Source: an uncultured Hydrogenophaga sp.
GTDB taxonomy: Bacteria > Pseudomonadota > Gammaproteobacteria > Burkholderiales > Burkholderiaceae_C
Assembly: GCF_958439165.1 (NCBI RefSeq)
Contig: NZ_OY288126.1
Span: 62,001 to 126,000, forward strand
Length of the DNA stretch: 64,000 nucleotides
Direction: 5' to 3'
Shown: positions 42,225-53,947 of the stretch, in pieces
How the letters are laid out: every line of letters begins with the position of its first letter
Numbering within the stretch: the stretch's first letter is position 1
Translations under genes and position numbers: made by a program
The notes under the pieces: model-generated
Told to the model about the DNA's origin: nothing
Database searches by the model: none
What the model saw: only the letters and a program-made list of their open reading frames with translations

Positions 42225-43046
42225 TTAAACCAGCGGCACCGACAGGCTGCGGATGACGGCAGCCGTGCCCGGCCGCACGCCGCGCCACCACACGAAGGCC
42301 TCGGCCGCCTGTTCCACCAGCATGCCCACACCGTCGGCCAGCGCGCTCACGCCGGCCTGCTGCGCCTGCCGCAGGAAGGGCGTGAGGCCCTTGCCATAGA
42401 CCATGTCGTAGGCCAGCGCACCGGGCGCGAACAGGCCAGGGGGCAGGGGCAGCGTCTCGTTGCTCAGGCCGGCCGAGGTGGCATTGATGACCACGTCGAA
42501 CGACTCGCCGGCCAGCTCGGCATAGCCCCCCGTCTGCAGTGCGGCATGGGCGGCAAAGTCGGCACGCAGGGCATGCGCCTTGTCGGCGCTGCGGTTGGCC
42601 ACGGCCAGCACCGCCGGGCCCTGTGCCGACAGTGGCAGCAATGCACCGCGCGTGGCACCGCCGGCGCCCAGCACCAGCACCCGCCGGCCGCGCAGCGCAT
42701 GGCCCAGGTTCACCTGGATGTCGTTCACCAGGCCCACGCCATCGAAGTTGTCGGCCCAGATCCGGTCACCGTCGAACTTGAGTGCGTTGGCCGCACCGGC
42801 CAGCCGTGCCGCCTCGCTAGGGTCGGTGGCCAGCGCGCAGGCTTCCAGCTTGAAGGGCAGGGTCACGTTGACGCCCTTGCCTCCGCTTTCGCGGAACGTG
42901 GCCACCGTGGCAGCAAAACCGTCCAGCGGCGAATCGATGGCGGTGTAGCTCAGGTCCTGCCCGGTGGCCTGTGCGAACGCAGCGTGGATCTGCGGCGACT
43001 TGCTGTGGTTGATGGGGTGGCCGATGACGGCGTAACGGTCGGTCAT
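42225..43046 (-). CDS. aroE: Shikimate dehydrogenase (NADP)
   Basis: AroE reduces 3-dehydroshikimate to shikimate. The 273-residue product has the substrate motif YAVIGHPINHSKSPQIHAAFA, the catalytic lysine in GKGVNVTLPFKLEA, the NADP loop VLVLGAGGATRGALLPL followed by ANRSADKA, and DMVYGKGLTPFLRQA. I use the ATG starting MTDRYAVIG; an in-frame start ten codons earlier lacks support. It leads the aroE-aroQ pair. Confidence 0.96.
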   Translation of the reverse strand: MTDRYAVIGHPINHSKSPQIHAAFAQATGQDLSYTAIDSPLDGFAATVATFRESGGKGVNVTLPFKLEACALATDPSEAARLAGAANALKFDGDRIWADNFDGVGLVNDIQVNLGHALRGRRVLVLGAGGATRGALLPLSAQGPAVLAVANRSADKAHALRADFAAHAALQTGGYAELAGESFDVVINATSAGLSNETLPLPPGLFAPGALAYDMVYGKGLTPFLRQAQQAGVSALADGVGMLVEQAAEAFVWWRGVRPGTAAVIRSLSVPLV

Positions 43047-43123
43047 GGGAACAATCCAGAAACAGGGCAGGGGCATCTGCGACCCGCTGATTGTCTCGCA
43101 GCAGTGGCGCCTAACATGAGCCC

Positions 43124-43780
43124 ATGAACACCCTGCACATCGATTTCGTTTCCGACGTCTCCTGCCCCTGGTGTGCCGTCGGCCTGGGCGCGCTGGAACA
43201 GGCGCTGCACAGCCTCCAGGGCACCGTGGTCGCCGACATCACCTTCCAGCCGTTTGAACTCAACCCGCAGATGGGACTCGAGGGCCAGGACATTGGCGAA
43301 CACCTGACCCAGAAGTACGGCAGCACGCCCGAGCAGCAAGTCCAGATCCGCGACACCATCCGGGCGCGCGGCGCCGAGGTCGGCTTCACCTTCAACCCTG
43401 GCGGGCGCGGCCGCATCTGGAACACCTTCGATGCCCACCGCCTGCTGCACTGGGCCACCGAAGAGGGGGAGCCCGGTCAGCAGATGGCCTTGAAGAAGGC
43501 GCTGCTGGCCGCCTGCCACACCCGCAGCGAGGCCATGGGTCACCACGACGTGTTGCTGGCCTGCGTGGCCAAGGCGGGTCTGGATGAAGCCCGCGCCCGC
43601 GCCATCCTGGCCAGCGACGAGTTCGCGCAGGACGTGCGGGAGCGCCAGGCCTTCTACACCGGCAACGGCATCCATTCGGTGCCGGCCGTCATCGTCAACC
43701 AGCGGCACCTCATCTCGGGCGGTCAGCCCGCTGCGGTGTTCGAGCAGGCGCTGCGGCGGATCGCAGCGGGCGAGGTGTGA
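43124..43780 (+). CDS. DsbA-family oxidoreductase, FrnE-like
   Basis: The 218-residue product has a thioredoxin fold with an inserted helical domain. The active site is CPWC at residues 14-17 in FVSDVSCPWCAVGL, and the cis-proline loop lies in GNGIHSVPAVIVNQRHLISGGQP. FrnE-like proteins are cytoplasmic; no signal peptide is present. They act as disulfide isomerases or oxidoreductases in stress or polyketide metabolism. It is divergent from aroE and convergent with the MarR gene. Confidence 0.9.
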   Translation: MNTLHIDFVSDVSCPWCAVGLGALEQALHSLQGTVVADITFQPFELNPQMGLEGQDIGEHLTQKYGSTPEQQVQIRDTIRARGAEVGFTFNPGGRGRIWNTFDAHRLLHWATEEGEPGQQMALKKALLAACHTRSEAMGHHDVLLACVAKAGLDEARARAILASDEFAQDVRERQAFYTGNGIHSVPAVIVNQRHLISGGQPAAVFEQALRRIAAGEV

Positions 43781-43789
43781 GCCTGCCCG

Positions 43790-44245
43790 TCAGCGGGGCG
43801 AGGCATCGGCCGATGCTTCGTCGAGCGCGGCCATGCTGGCGTCCAGCAGCCCGTGCAGCGCGGCCACCTGCTCCAGCCCCAGCTTCTGGTTGAGTGCGGT
43901 CTGGGCGGATTTCCAGGCCCGCTGGCCTTCGGTGCGTTTGGCACGGCCCGCGTCGGTGACGTCCACGAGCCGGCTGCGCGCGTCGTCGCCCGCGCCCACC
44001 ACCAGCCATCCCTGGGCCACCATCGGCTGGAGGTTGCGGGTCAGCGTGGAGGCGTCCATCTGCAGCCGGCGTGCCAGATCGCCGGGCCGGATCGGCCCCA
44101 GCTTGACCACATGCGATAGCAGGGCGTACTGGGTGTTCTTCAGACCCGCAGCTGCGAGGTGCTGGTCGTAGTGGCGCGCCACCATGCGACCCAGCTGGCG
44201 GATCTTGAGGTTGGTGCAGCCTTGCGGCAGGACAGTTGCGTTCAT
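43790..44245 (-). CDS. MarR-family transcriptional regulator
   Basis: The 151-residue winged-helix regulator has LKIRQLGRMVARHYDQHLAAAGLKNTQYALLSHV, the recognition region ARRLQMDASTLTRNLQPMVAQGWL and wing GDDARSRLVDVT. A cysteine near the N-terminus (C10) could serve as a redox sensor, as in OhrR, but this is speculative. It is divergent from a thioesterase gene, with a 27-bp palindrome in the 51-bp gap, so it most likely represses that gene and itself. Confidence 0.93.
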   Translation of the reverse strand: MNATVLPQGCTNLKIRQLGRMVARHYDQHLAAAGLKNTQYALLSHVVKLGPIRPGDLARRLQMDASTLTRNLQPMVAQGWLVVGAGDDARSRLVDVTDAGRAKRTEGQRAWKSAQTALNQKLGLEQVAALHGLLDASMAALDEASADASPR

Positions 44246-44253
44246 GCTATAAA

Positions 44254-44280
44254 TTGCAGATACAACAATTGTAGTTGCAA
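44254..44280. promoter_or_regulatory. Palindromic MarR operator
   Basis: The 27-bp sequence starts TTGCAGATACAAC and ends GTAGTTGCAA around a central AATT. The half-sites agree at 10 of 13 positions (TTGCA and TACAA conserved). The region is markedly AT-rich compared with its surroundings and lies between the divergent MarR and thioesterase genes. Confidence 0.75.
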
Positions 44281-44296
44281 TTAAAAGGAGCGGACG

Positions 44297-44833
44297 ATGT
44301 CGGCACAGCAGACCCTTGAAGAATGGCAGGAAACCGAGCGGCGGGTGCGCAGCCGCCTGGGCGATTCTGGCACCGCCCCGCGCGAAAAGGTGTTCGGCAT
44401 GACCGGCATGGAAGTCTTCAACGCCATCTTTGCCGGCGAACTCCCGGCCCCGCCCATCGGCGAAACCATGGACTTCGTTCCGGTGCACATGGAGCCTGGG
44501 CAGGCCGTGTTCCAGGGCAGGCCGCAGCGGCGCCATTACAACCCGCTGGGCACGGTGCATGGTGGCTGGTTCTGCACCCTGCTCGATTCGGCGGTGGGCT
44601 GCGCGGTGCACACCACGCTGCCCGCCGGCAAGGGCTACACCACGCTGGAGATCAAGGTGAACATGCTGCGCCCGCTCACCGATGCGGTGCCGCTGGTGCG
44701 GGCCGAAGGACGGGTGATCCATGCAGGCCGGCAGGTGGCCACCGCAGAGGGTCGGATCGTCGGCCCGGACGGCAAGGTCTATGCCCACGCCACCACCACC
44801 TGCATGATCTTCGATCACGCCGGCAGCGCGTGA
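44297..44833 (+). CDS. PaaI-type hotdog thioesterase
   Basis: The 178-residue product has a hotdog domain with the PaaI-group signature HYNPLGTVHGGWFCTLLDSAVGCAVHTTLP (HGG and the acidic residue D at the helix end), then LEIKVNMLRPLTD and AEGRIVGPDGKVYAHATTTCMIF. It should hydrolyse aryl- or acyl-CoA esters. AAGGAG precedes the ATG. Expression is probably controlled by the adjacent MarR protein, which fits release of an aromatic-CoA or a toxic acyl-CoA. Confidence 0.9.
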   Translation: MSAQQTLEEWQETERRVRSRLGDSGTAPREKVFGMTGMEVFNAIFAGELPAPPIGETMDFVPVHMEPGQAVFQGRPQRRHYNPLGTVHGGWFCTLLDSAVGCAVHTTLPAGKGYTTLEIKVNMLRPLTDAVPLVRAEGRVIHAGRQVATAEGRIVGPDGKVYAHATTTCMIFDHAGSA

Positions 44834-44847
44834 GCATCAGGCCATGA

Positions 44848-47028
44848 TCACTCTGCCCGGAGGTCTCTGAGCGGGGTGCCGGCCAGCTTCAGGTCCTTCA
44901 TCTGCCGGTACAGCGACTCCAGTTGGCGGGCCGTGCGCGCTGTGTCGAAGAGGCGCGACGAGCCCACAGCACGGGTCAATCGCTGCCTCAGCGTGCGAAG
45001 GCCCTCGGGATCCTGGGACCAGGCCACAGCTTGCTCAACGTAAGCCGCCGGCGTCGGTGCAATCAGCTCGTTCAGACCCGCGCTGCGCAGCACGCTGGTG
45101 CACATGCGGGCCGAAAATGTCCTGCCCGTCAGCGTCAGGATCGGCAGGCCTGCGCGCAGTGCATCACTGGCCGTGGTGCCCGAGCTGTAGGGCGTGGTGT
45201 CCAGATACAGGTCTGCCAGTGCCATTCGTTGCAGGTAGTCTGTTCGTTCGACCCGTCCGGCAAAGTGCAGGCGATGTTGTCCGATACCAGCCTTCGCCAG
45301 GGCTGCCGCGAGATGGCCGCGGCTCTCGGCATGGTCCGAATACAGCCACAGGTGACTGCCTGGCGCCCTCTGCAGGATGTCGATCCACATGGACAAGGTC
45401 GAAGCGCTGATCTTGAAGCTGTTGCTGAAGCAGCAGAAGACGAAGGCCTCGGCAGGGATGCCTTCATCGGCACGACCTGTTCCGCCGGTCACGGGCGCCC
45501 ATGCACCATTGGCCTGGTAAGCATCCATCCAGGCCACATGCTCTGTGTAGTGGTGACGCAGTTCGGCAGGGATGAGGGCGTCATCGGCCAGGATGTAGTC
45601 CATGGCCGCCATGCCACTGGGGCCGGGGAAGGCCAGGTAACTCACCTGCACCGGTGCCACTCGCGCAGCGAACAGGTCCGCGCGGTTGTTGAGCGTGTGT
45701 CCGCCGAGGTCCATTGCGATATCGATGCCCGCGATTCGGCTCCGCTCCTGAATGGCTGTCACGGGCAGGCCGGCGACATCGTGGAACTGGTCTGCCGCCT
45801 GCATGACCCGATCCAGGGCCGGTGAGGGCGGCTGGCGGCCGGTGAGGAACACATGGACTTCCAGCGCATCGCGGTCGTGCGCCCTCAGCACCGGCTCCAG
45901 CAGGTAGGTGACCGGATGCTCACCCCAGTCGGCCGAGAAGTAGCCGACCCGGATCTTGCGGTCGGCCATCGCTGTGGCCGGCTGCGTCCGGGTAGGCATG
46001 GGTCGGCCGAGCCGGTGGGCCACGAAGTTCTCGGTGGCCTTGAGCAGCACGGCCGGATCGTCCTGCGTCACGATAGCCTCGAACGGTGTCATGGCTGCGT
46101 GTCCGTCGGCCAGCGCTGCCCGCAGGAGGGCCTGCTCCTCCTCTTCGCCGTCCAGGTCGCAGATGTGCCGTCGGGCCATCAGCCGGCCGCCACGGCAGGC
46201 GTGCAGCGCTGGATCGAGCCGGAGCGCCTCGCTGAAGTGGTGGATGGCCTCGGTGTGTCGGCGCATGCCATTGAGCAGCTGCCCCAGGTTGGCATGCCCC
46301 AGTGCGTTCCCGGGCTGCAGCTCGATGACCCTTCTGAAGCACTGTTCTGCCTGGGCGGATTCCCGCAGCGCGTCGTGCGCGGCGCCCAGGTTCATCCACA
46401 CCAGAGGATCCGAGGGGTCCATGCGCCCGGCTTCTTCCAGCTGGGCGATGGCTTGCTGCACTTCGTTGTTGCGGACATGTGCTGCCGCCAGATTGATGCG
46501 GATCTGGCGCACCTGCGGAGCCAGTTTCAGGGCCGACTGGAAATCGCGGATGGCCTCCCCGATCCGGTGCAGATCGAACAAGGCATTCGCGCGGTTGTAC
46601 AGGTAGTCGGCTCGGCCGGGCTGAGCGTCCAGGGCGGCCTCGAAGCAGGCCAGCGCCTCGTCCGGCCGGCCCAGACTGCGCAGCGCCTCGCCCTTGTTGG
46701 TCAGTGCGCCCGCGTTGGGCTTTTCCAGCGCCAGCGAACGGTCGCAGGCCTCGACGGCCCTGGTGTGTTCACCCATCTGGTTGAACAGATAGGCCAGGTT
46801 GCACAGCACGTCCGGCTGCTGCGGAGCCCTCTGCAGCGAGGCCTCCAGCAGCCGACGAGCCTCAGGCAGGTTGCCGCGCTGAAGTTCCGCAATGCCCCAT
46901 TGGTTCGTGATGCCTGGGTGGTCCGGCTGCAATGACAGAGCCATCCGGTAGCCTTGAATGGCAGCATCCAGATGGCCTGCCCGGTGCGCTTGCAGGGCGC
47001 CCTGCATGATCTGTTGGAGGGAACTCAT
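44848..47028 (-). CDS. TPR-containing O-GlcNAc-transferase-like glycosyltransferase (GT41)
   Basis: The 726-residue product has about nine TPR units in residues 5-290 (for example GEALRSLGRPDEALACFEAALDAQPG and LGQLLNGMRRHTEAIHHFSEALRLDP). A C-terminal SPINDLY/OGT-type catalytic region follows, with KIRVGYFSADWGEHPVTYLLEPVL, DIAMDLGGHTLNNRADLFAARVAPVQVSYLAFPG, FCCFSNSFKISASTLSMW and LYLDTTPYSSGTTASDALRAGLPILTL. Such enzymes transfer a sugar from a UDP or GDP donor to protein Ser/Thr. Its start overlaps the stop of a radical SAM gene (ATGA), pointing to a shared modification pathway. Confidence 0.88.
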   Translation of the reverse strand: MSSLQQIMQGALQAHRAGHLDAAIQGYRMALSLQPDHPGITNQWGIAELQRGNLPEARRLLEASLQRAPQQPDVLCNLAYLFNQMGEHTRAVEACDRSLALEKPNAGALTNKGEALRSLGRPDEALACFEAALDAQPGRADYLYNRANALFDLHRIGEAIRDFQSALKLAPQVRQIRINLAAAHVRNNEVQQAIAQLEEAGRMDPSDPLVWMNLGAAHDALRESAQAEQCFRRVIELQPGNALGHANLGQLLNGMRRHTEAIHHFSEALRLDPALHACRGGRLMARRHICDLDGEEEEQALLRAALADGHAAMTPFEAIVTQDDPAVLLKATENFVAHRLGRPMPTRTQPATAMADRKIRVGYFSADWGEHPVTYLLEPVLRAHDRDALEVHVFLTGRQPPSPALDRVMQAADQFHDVAGLPVTAIQERSRIAGIDIAMDLGGHTLNNRADLFAARVAPVQVSYLAFPGPSGMAAMDYILADDALIPAELRHHYTEHVAWMDAYQANGAWAPVTGGTGRADEGIPAEAFVFCCFSNSFKISASTLSMWIDILQRAPGSHLWLYSDHAESRGHLAAALAKAGIGQHRLHFAGRVERTDYLQRMALADLYLDTTPYSSGTTASDALRAGLPILTLTGRTFSARMCTSVLRSAGLNELIAPTPAAYVEQAVAWSQDPEGLRTLRQRLTRAVGSSRLFDTARTARQLESLYRQMKDLKLAGTPLRDLRAE

Positions 47029-48956
47029 CGGGTGTCGGAAGGGGAGGTCTGCAGCGCCCGCGCGATCCGGTTTTTCTTCACCGTGGGTCGGGGCACTGGA
47101 TGGGCCAAGTGGCTGAACCAGGCGCGCACGTCCTCGTCCAGGCCCACGCCGTGCATGTAGTTGTAGAGCGCCTTGCGCAGGCCGGTGCCCAGGGCGTCGT
47201 GGTCGACGCCGGTCGGGTCGGTGAAGCCGATGTCGTTGCGCGCGAAGGTCACCGGCGGCAGCGGGATGAGTTCGATACCGTAGTCCTGCGGGTTCAGGCC
47301 TACCGGTGAATGCACGGTGCAGCTGAAGCGGTGGAAGAAGCCGCTCTGGATGCAGCCGTTCTCGAACAGCTGGCGCACGTATTCCAGTGCGTCCACCGTG
47401 TCCTGCACCGTCTGGGTCGGAAACCCGTACATGAGGTAGGCATGCACCAGGATGCCGGCGTCGCTGAAGCCTTTGGTGACGCGCGCCACCTGCTCCACCG
47501 ACACGCCTTTCTTCATCAGGTTGAGCAGCCGGTCGCTGGCCACTTCCAGGCCGCCGCTCATGGCGATGCAGCCGCTGTCGGCCAGCAGCTGGGCCAGCTC
47601 GGGCGTGAAGGTCTTCTCGAAGCGTATGTTGCCCCACCAGCTGATGGGCAGGCCCCGTCTGAGCAGCTCTTCGGCCAGGGCCTTGAGCGCCTTGGGTGGT
47701 GCCGCCTCGTCCACGAAGTGGAAGCCGGTCTGGCCGGTCTCGTCCACGATGCGCTCGATGCGGTCGGCCAGGGTTTGGGCGGTGGCGGTCTCGTAGCGGC
47801 CGATGTAGTCCAGGCTCACGTCGCAGAAGCTGCACTTCTTCCAGTAGCAGCCATGGGCCACGGTGAGCTTGTTCCAGCGGCCGTCGCTCCAGAGCCGGTG
47901 CATGGGGTTGAGCATGTCCACCAGGCTGAGGTAGCGGTCCAGCGGCAGGCCGTCCCAGGTGGGGGTTCCCACGTCCTCAAAGGGCACGTCGGGCTCGGCC
48001 AGGTTCACGTACTGCACCTGGCCCTCGTCGTTGCGCAGGAAGGTGCGCACCAGCCGCTGGCGGCCGCGCTTCCCTTGCAGATGCTCCAGCAGCGCCAGCA
48101 GCGGTCGTTCGCCGGCGTCCAGGGTCACGAAGTCCACGAGGTCGAACACCCGCGGCTCGCGCAGGTCGCGCAGTTCGGTGTTCACATAACCGCCACCCAG
48201 GGCGATGCGCACATCCGGGTGCTGCGCCTTGATGGTCTGCGCGATGCGCAGCGCCGCGTACACCGCGCCGGGGAAGGGCACCGACAGCAGCACGAGTGTG
48301 GGCCGGTGCTGTTCGATGGCCTGCAGCGTGAGGCGCTGCAGGATGTCGTCGATGAGCGTGGGCGGCGCGGCCAGGGCCTGGGCCAGCGGCTCGAAGGTCG
48401 GCTGGCTGCTGGCCAGCGATTCGGCATAACGCACGAAGGCAAAGCGCTCGTCGACCGCGTCGCGGATCACGTCTGCCAGATCGTCCAGGTACAGGGTGGC
48501 GATGTGGCGGGCCTTGTCCTGCACGCCCAGGGCGCCGAAGGCCCAGGCCAGGGGGTCGCCCGATCCGTCGTCCTCGTACTGTTCCAGCGCGGCAAATCGT
48601 GGTCCCTCGGGCAGCAGCTCGCGCGCGGCAATGCGGTGGGCCAGGGTGCTGTCGCGGCCCTGAAGGAAGGTGATGGTGGGCGCGATGGTGCGGCGGTAGC
48701 GGGGGAAGTCGGCCAGGAAGGCCTGCACGCCTGCGCTGCGCTGTTGCACGGGCAGGGCCTCGGCCCGCTCGCGGATGGCATCCAGACCGTCGGGCTTGAA
48801 CAGCTCCAGCACCAGGGCCAGCGCCAGGTCGGTCTGGTGCGCGTCCAGGCTGCGCGAGCGCAGGAAGCCGGTGAGGTAGGCGGTGGAGGGGTAGGGCGTG
48901 TTGAGCTGCGTCATCGGCGGGATGACGGAGAGCACGCGCAACGGTTCGGTGGGCAT
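47025..48956 (-). CDS. B12-binding-domain radical SAM protein
   Basis: The 643-residue product has an N-terminal extension with VIPPMTQLNTPYPSTAYLTGFLRSRSLDAHQTDLAL and a cobalamin-binding-like Rossmann region (IALGGGYVNTELRD...DAGERPLL). The radical SAM domain has the cluster motif CYWKKCSFCD (CX3CX2C after allowing for the W/K insert) and VDEAAPPKALKALAEEL, SGGLEVASDRLLNLMKKG. Class B radical SAM enzymes often methylate or rearrange inert carbons in peptides and natural products. The substrate is unknown. It is coupled to the glycosyltransferase-like gene; no precursor peptide gene is visible nearby. Confidence 0.88.
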   Translation of the reverse strand: MPTEPLRVLSVIPPMTQLNTPYPSTAYLTGFLRSRSLDAHQTDLALALVLELFKPDGLDAIRERAEALPVQQRSAGVQAFLADFPRYRRTIAPTITFLQGRDSTLAHRIAARELLPEGPRFAALEQYEDDGSGDPLAWAFGALGVQDKARHIATLYLDDLADVIRDAVDERFAFVRYAESLASSQPTFEPLAQALAAPPTLIDDILQRLTLQAIEQHRPTLVLLSVPFPGAVYAALRIAQTIKAQHPDVRIALGGGYVNTELRDLREPRVFDLVDFVTLDAGERPLLALLEHLQGKRGRQRLVRTFLRNDEGQVQYVNLAEPDVPFEDVGTPTWDGLPLDRYLSLVDMLNPMHRLWSDGRWNKLTVAHGCYWKKCSFCDVSLDYIGRYETATAQTLADRIERIVDETGQTGFHFVDEAAPPKALKALAEELLRRGLPISWWGNIRFEKTFTPELAQLLADSGCIAMSGGLEVASDRLLNLMKKGVSVEQVARVTKGFSDAGILVHAYLMYGFPTQTVQDTVDALEYVRQLFENGCIQSGFFHRFSCTVHSPVGLNPQDYGIELIPLPPVTFARNDIGFTDPTGVDHDALGTGLRKALYNYMHGVGLDEDVRAWFSHLAHPVPRPTVKKNRIARALQTSPSDTR

Positions 48957-49022
48957 GGGGCGGTCAGGGAGTGCCGGCAGTGTACCGGCGCCCCCTGCGC
49001 CCCATGCAGCGCAGGGCTGTGT

Positions 49023-50288
49023 TCAGCGTGCGCTGGCCGGCAGCACCAGGCCGCCGTGCAGGCGCGGCCGGCGGGCCTCGTCCCATTGCTGCACCGTCTC
49101 GGCCACGGCGTCGGCGGTGGCGGCCGACAGGGTCCAGCCCAGGTGGCCGTGGCCGGTGTTGTAGAACACGTTGGCACGGCGGCCGGGGCCCACGCGCGGC
49201 ATCATGTCCGGCAGCATGGGCCGCAGGCCGGCCCAGGGCACCACCTGGCGGGTGCTGACGCCCGGGAAGCACTGGTTCACCCAGCGCACCAGCGGCGCGA
49301 TGCGGTCGGCGCGGATGTCGCGGTTCACGCCATTGAACTCAGCGGTGCCGGCCACCCGGAAGCGGCCATCGCCCAGGCGGCTGGTCACCAGCTTGGTCTC
49401 GTCGTCCAGCAGGCTCACCGTGGGCGCGGCCTGCTGGCTGGCCTCGTCCAGCAGGTTGACCGTGATGCTGTAACCCTTGACCGGGTAGATGTTGACCCGG
49501 TCACCCAGCTGGGCGGCCACATCGCGGCTGGCCACGCCGGCGCACACCACGATACCGTCGAAGGTGCGCGGTGCGTCTTCACCGGCAAGCCACACACTGG
49601 CCTGCTCGCCGTCGCTCTGGACCTTCTTCACCTCCACGCCGCACACCATCTGGGCGCCGCGCTTCTCGGCCGCCTGGGCCAGGCCGTTGGTGTAGCGGTG
49701 GATGTCCCCGGTGGCATCGCTCTCGGTATAGAAGCCGCCAAAGTAGGTGCCGGCCAGCGTGGGCTCGATGGCCTTCATCTCTTCGGGCGTCACCGCACGC
49801 CGCGGCAGGCCGCCTTCGGCCAGCAGTTCGCTCACGCGGGCTGCGTGCTCGAAGCCGTCGCGGTGGCGGTAGATGTGCAGGATGCCGGCCTTCTTGAGGT
49901 CGAAGTCGATGCCCTCGGCCTCGGCCCAGCCGAACAGGTGTTCGCGCGCGGCAATGGCCAGCCTGGCGGTGGCCACGGTGTTGCTGCGGTAACGCGGGAT
50001 GCTGGCCGCGAACTCGGCGAACCAGCTCAGCTTGTGCCAGCTCGGACGCGGGTTGACCAGCAGCGGTGCGTCCGGACGGAACATCCACTTCAGGCCCTTC
50101 CACAGGGTGGAGGGGTGGGTCCAGGTCTCGGCATTGCTGGCCGAGAGCTGGCCGCCGTTGGCGAACGAGGTCTCCATCGCCGGGTAGCGGTGGCGCTCGA
50201 ACAGGGTGACGGAAAAACCGCGGCGGGTCAGGGCATAGGCGGTGGTGACACCGGTGATGCCGCCGCCGATGATGGCGATCGAAGGCAT
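49023..50288 (-). CDS. D-amino acid dehydrogenase / glycine-type FAD oxidoreductase (DadA-like)
   Basis: The 421-residue product has the FAD-binding IAIIGGGITGVTTAYALTRRGFSVTLFE and the DadA-type NGGQLSASNAETWTHPSTLWKGLKWMF, followed by EMKAIEPTLAGTYFGGFY, VVCAGVASRDVAAQLG and a C-terminal GPGRRANVFYNTGHGHLGWTLSAATADAVAE. DadA enzymes oxidise D-amino acids and feed electrons to the respiratory chain. Here a tandem glycine riboswitch precedes the gene, directly after gcvP, so glycine is a plausible substrate or signal. A glycine dehydrogenase role is inference; ordinary D-alanine use is possible. Confidence 0.88.
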   Translation of the reverse strand: MPSIAIIGGGITGVTTAYALTRRGFSVTLFERHRYPAMETSFANGGQLSASNAETWTHPSTLWKGLKWMFRPDAPLLVNPRPSWHKLSWFAEFAASIPRYRSNTVATARLAIAAREHLFGWAEAEGIDFDLKKAGILHIYRHRDGFEHAARVSELLAEGGLPRRAVTPEEMKAIEPTLAGTYFGGFYTESDATGDIHRYTNGLAQAAEKRGAQMVCGVEVKKVQSDGEQASVWLAGEDAPRTFDGIVVCAGVASRDVAAQLGDRVNIYPVKGYSITVNLLDEASQQAAPTVSLLDDETKLVTSRLGDGRFRVAGTAEFNGVNRDIRADRIAPLVRWVNQCFPGVSTRQVVPWAGLRPMLPDMMPRVGPGRRANVFYNTGHGHLGWTLSAATADAVAETVQQWDEARRPRLHGGLVLPASAR

Positions 50289-50361
50289 GGATCAGGTTCC
50301 AGAAACGTCATGGGGAATGGGTCCGCCCGACCCGGATGGCCTGGCGGACGCCCCCTCTGTT

Positions 50362-50530
50362 TGGAACCTGAGAGATTCATGGCACGCGGGGTGCCACTTG
50401 CTCCTGCGGTGGACCCGTTGACGAAACGGGTCGCTCTTCAGAGTGTGGCCGCCGATCGGTCCTGGTGCCTGAGAGTTTCCGGGGCGGTTGCTCCTTCGGC
50501 GCCGGCGCTTGGCCGGACTCTCCCGATGCG
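50362..50530 (-). ncRNA. Tandem glycine riboswitch upstream of the DadA-like gene
   Basis: On the minus strand two glycine aptamers follow each other. The first reads CGGGAGAGT, GCGCCGAAGGAGCAA, AAACTCTCAGGCA. The second reads CTCTGAAGAGCGACC, CACCGCAGGAGCAAG, ATCTCTCAGGTTCC. These are the conserved P1/P3 and binding-core blocks of gcvT-type elements. The second aptamer has CGCAGGAGCAA in place of CGAAGGAGCAA, a small deviation in the core. The 3' strand CAGGTTCC is fully complementary to GGAACCTG just before the downstream ATG. Confidence 0.92.
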
Positions 50531-50573
50531 GCGGTGGTGGTGGAATCGGTACTTGCTGATCAGTACTCGTGCA

Positions 50574-53486
<2,913 letters not shown>

Positions 53487-53523
53487 GGCGGTGTCCTGCG
53501 GGAAGGGTGAAGACGGAGGGGGG

Positions 53524-53895
53524 TCAGGTGTTGGCCGAGAAGGCGTCGTAGGCGGTCTTGTCGAGCAGCGCGTCAAACTGCTTCGGGTCGGCCAGACGCA
53601 CCTTGAAGAACCAGCCGGTGGCCAGCGGATCGCTGTTGGCCAGCGAGGGGTCGGCGCGCAGCGCCTCGTTCACCTCGAGCACCTCGCCGGTCACGGGCAT
53701 GTACACGTCGGCGGCGGCCTTGACCGACTCGACCACGCCGGCCACGTCCTTCTGGTTGAAGCTGCGGCCGACTTCGGGCAGGTCGACGAACACCACGTCG
53801 CCCAGCGCGTCCTGGGCATGGTGGGTGATGCCGACGGTGGCGACATCGCCCTCGACGGTGATCCATTCGTGGTCTTCGGTGTACTTGGTGGTCAT
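53524..53895 (-). CDS. gcvH: Glycine cleavage system H protein
   Basis: GcvH carries the aminomethyl group on a lipoyl arm between P, T and L proteins. The 123-residue product is canonical: KYTEDHEWITVEGDVATVGITHHAQDALGDVVFVDLPEVG, then the lipoylated lysine K59 in VVESVKAAADVYMPVTGEV and NSDPLATGWFFKVRL. It differs clearly from the GcvH-like protein at 4696-5163. It lies between gcvT and gcvP, with gaps of 52 and 37 bp. Confidence 0.98.
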   Translation of the reverse strand: MTTKYTEDHEWITVEGDVATVGITHHAQDALGDVVFVDLPEVGRSFNQKDVAGVVESVKAAADVYMPVTGEVLEVNEALRADPSLANSDPLATGWFFKVRLADPKQFDALLDKTAYDAFSANT

Positions 53896-53947
53896 GTCGG
53901 GCTCCTGGTGAAGATAAGTGGAATCGTCAAACGACCGGGGCAGGCTA

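Noticed and set aside
50341..50570. Possible CRISPR-like or repeat structure in the gcvP-dadA gap
   Set aside because: The repeated CTGAGAG and GCTCCT blocks are explained by the two aptamers of a glycine riboswitch on the minus strand.
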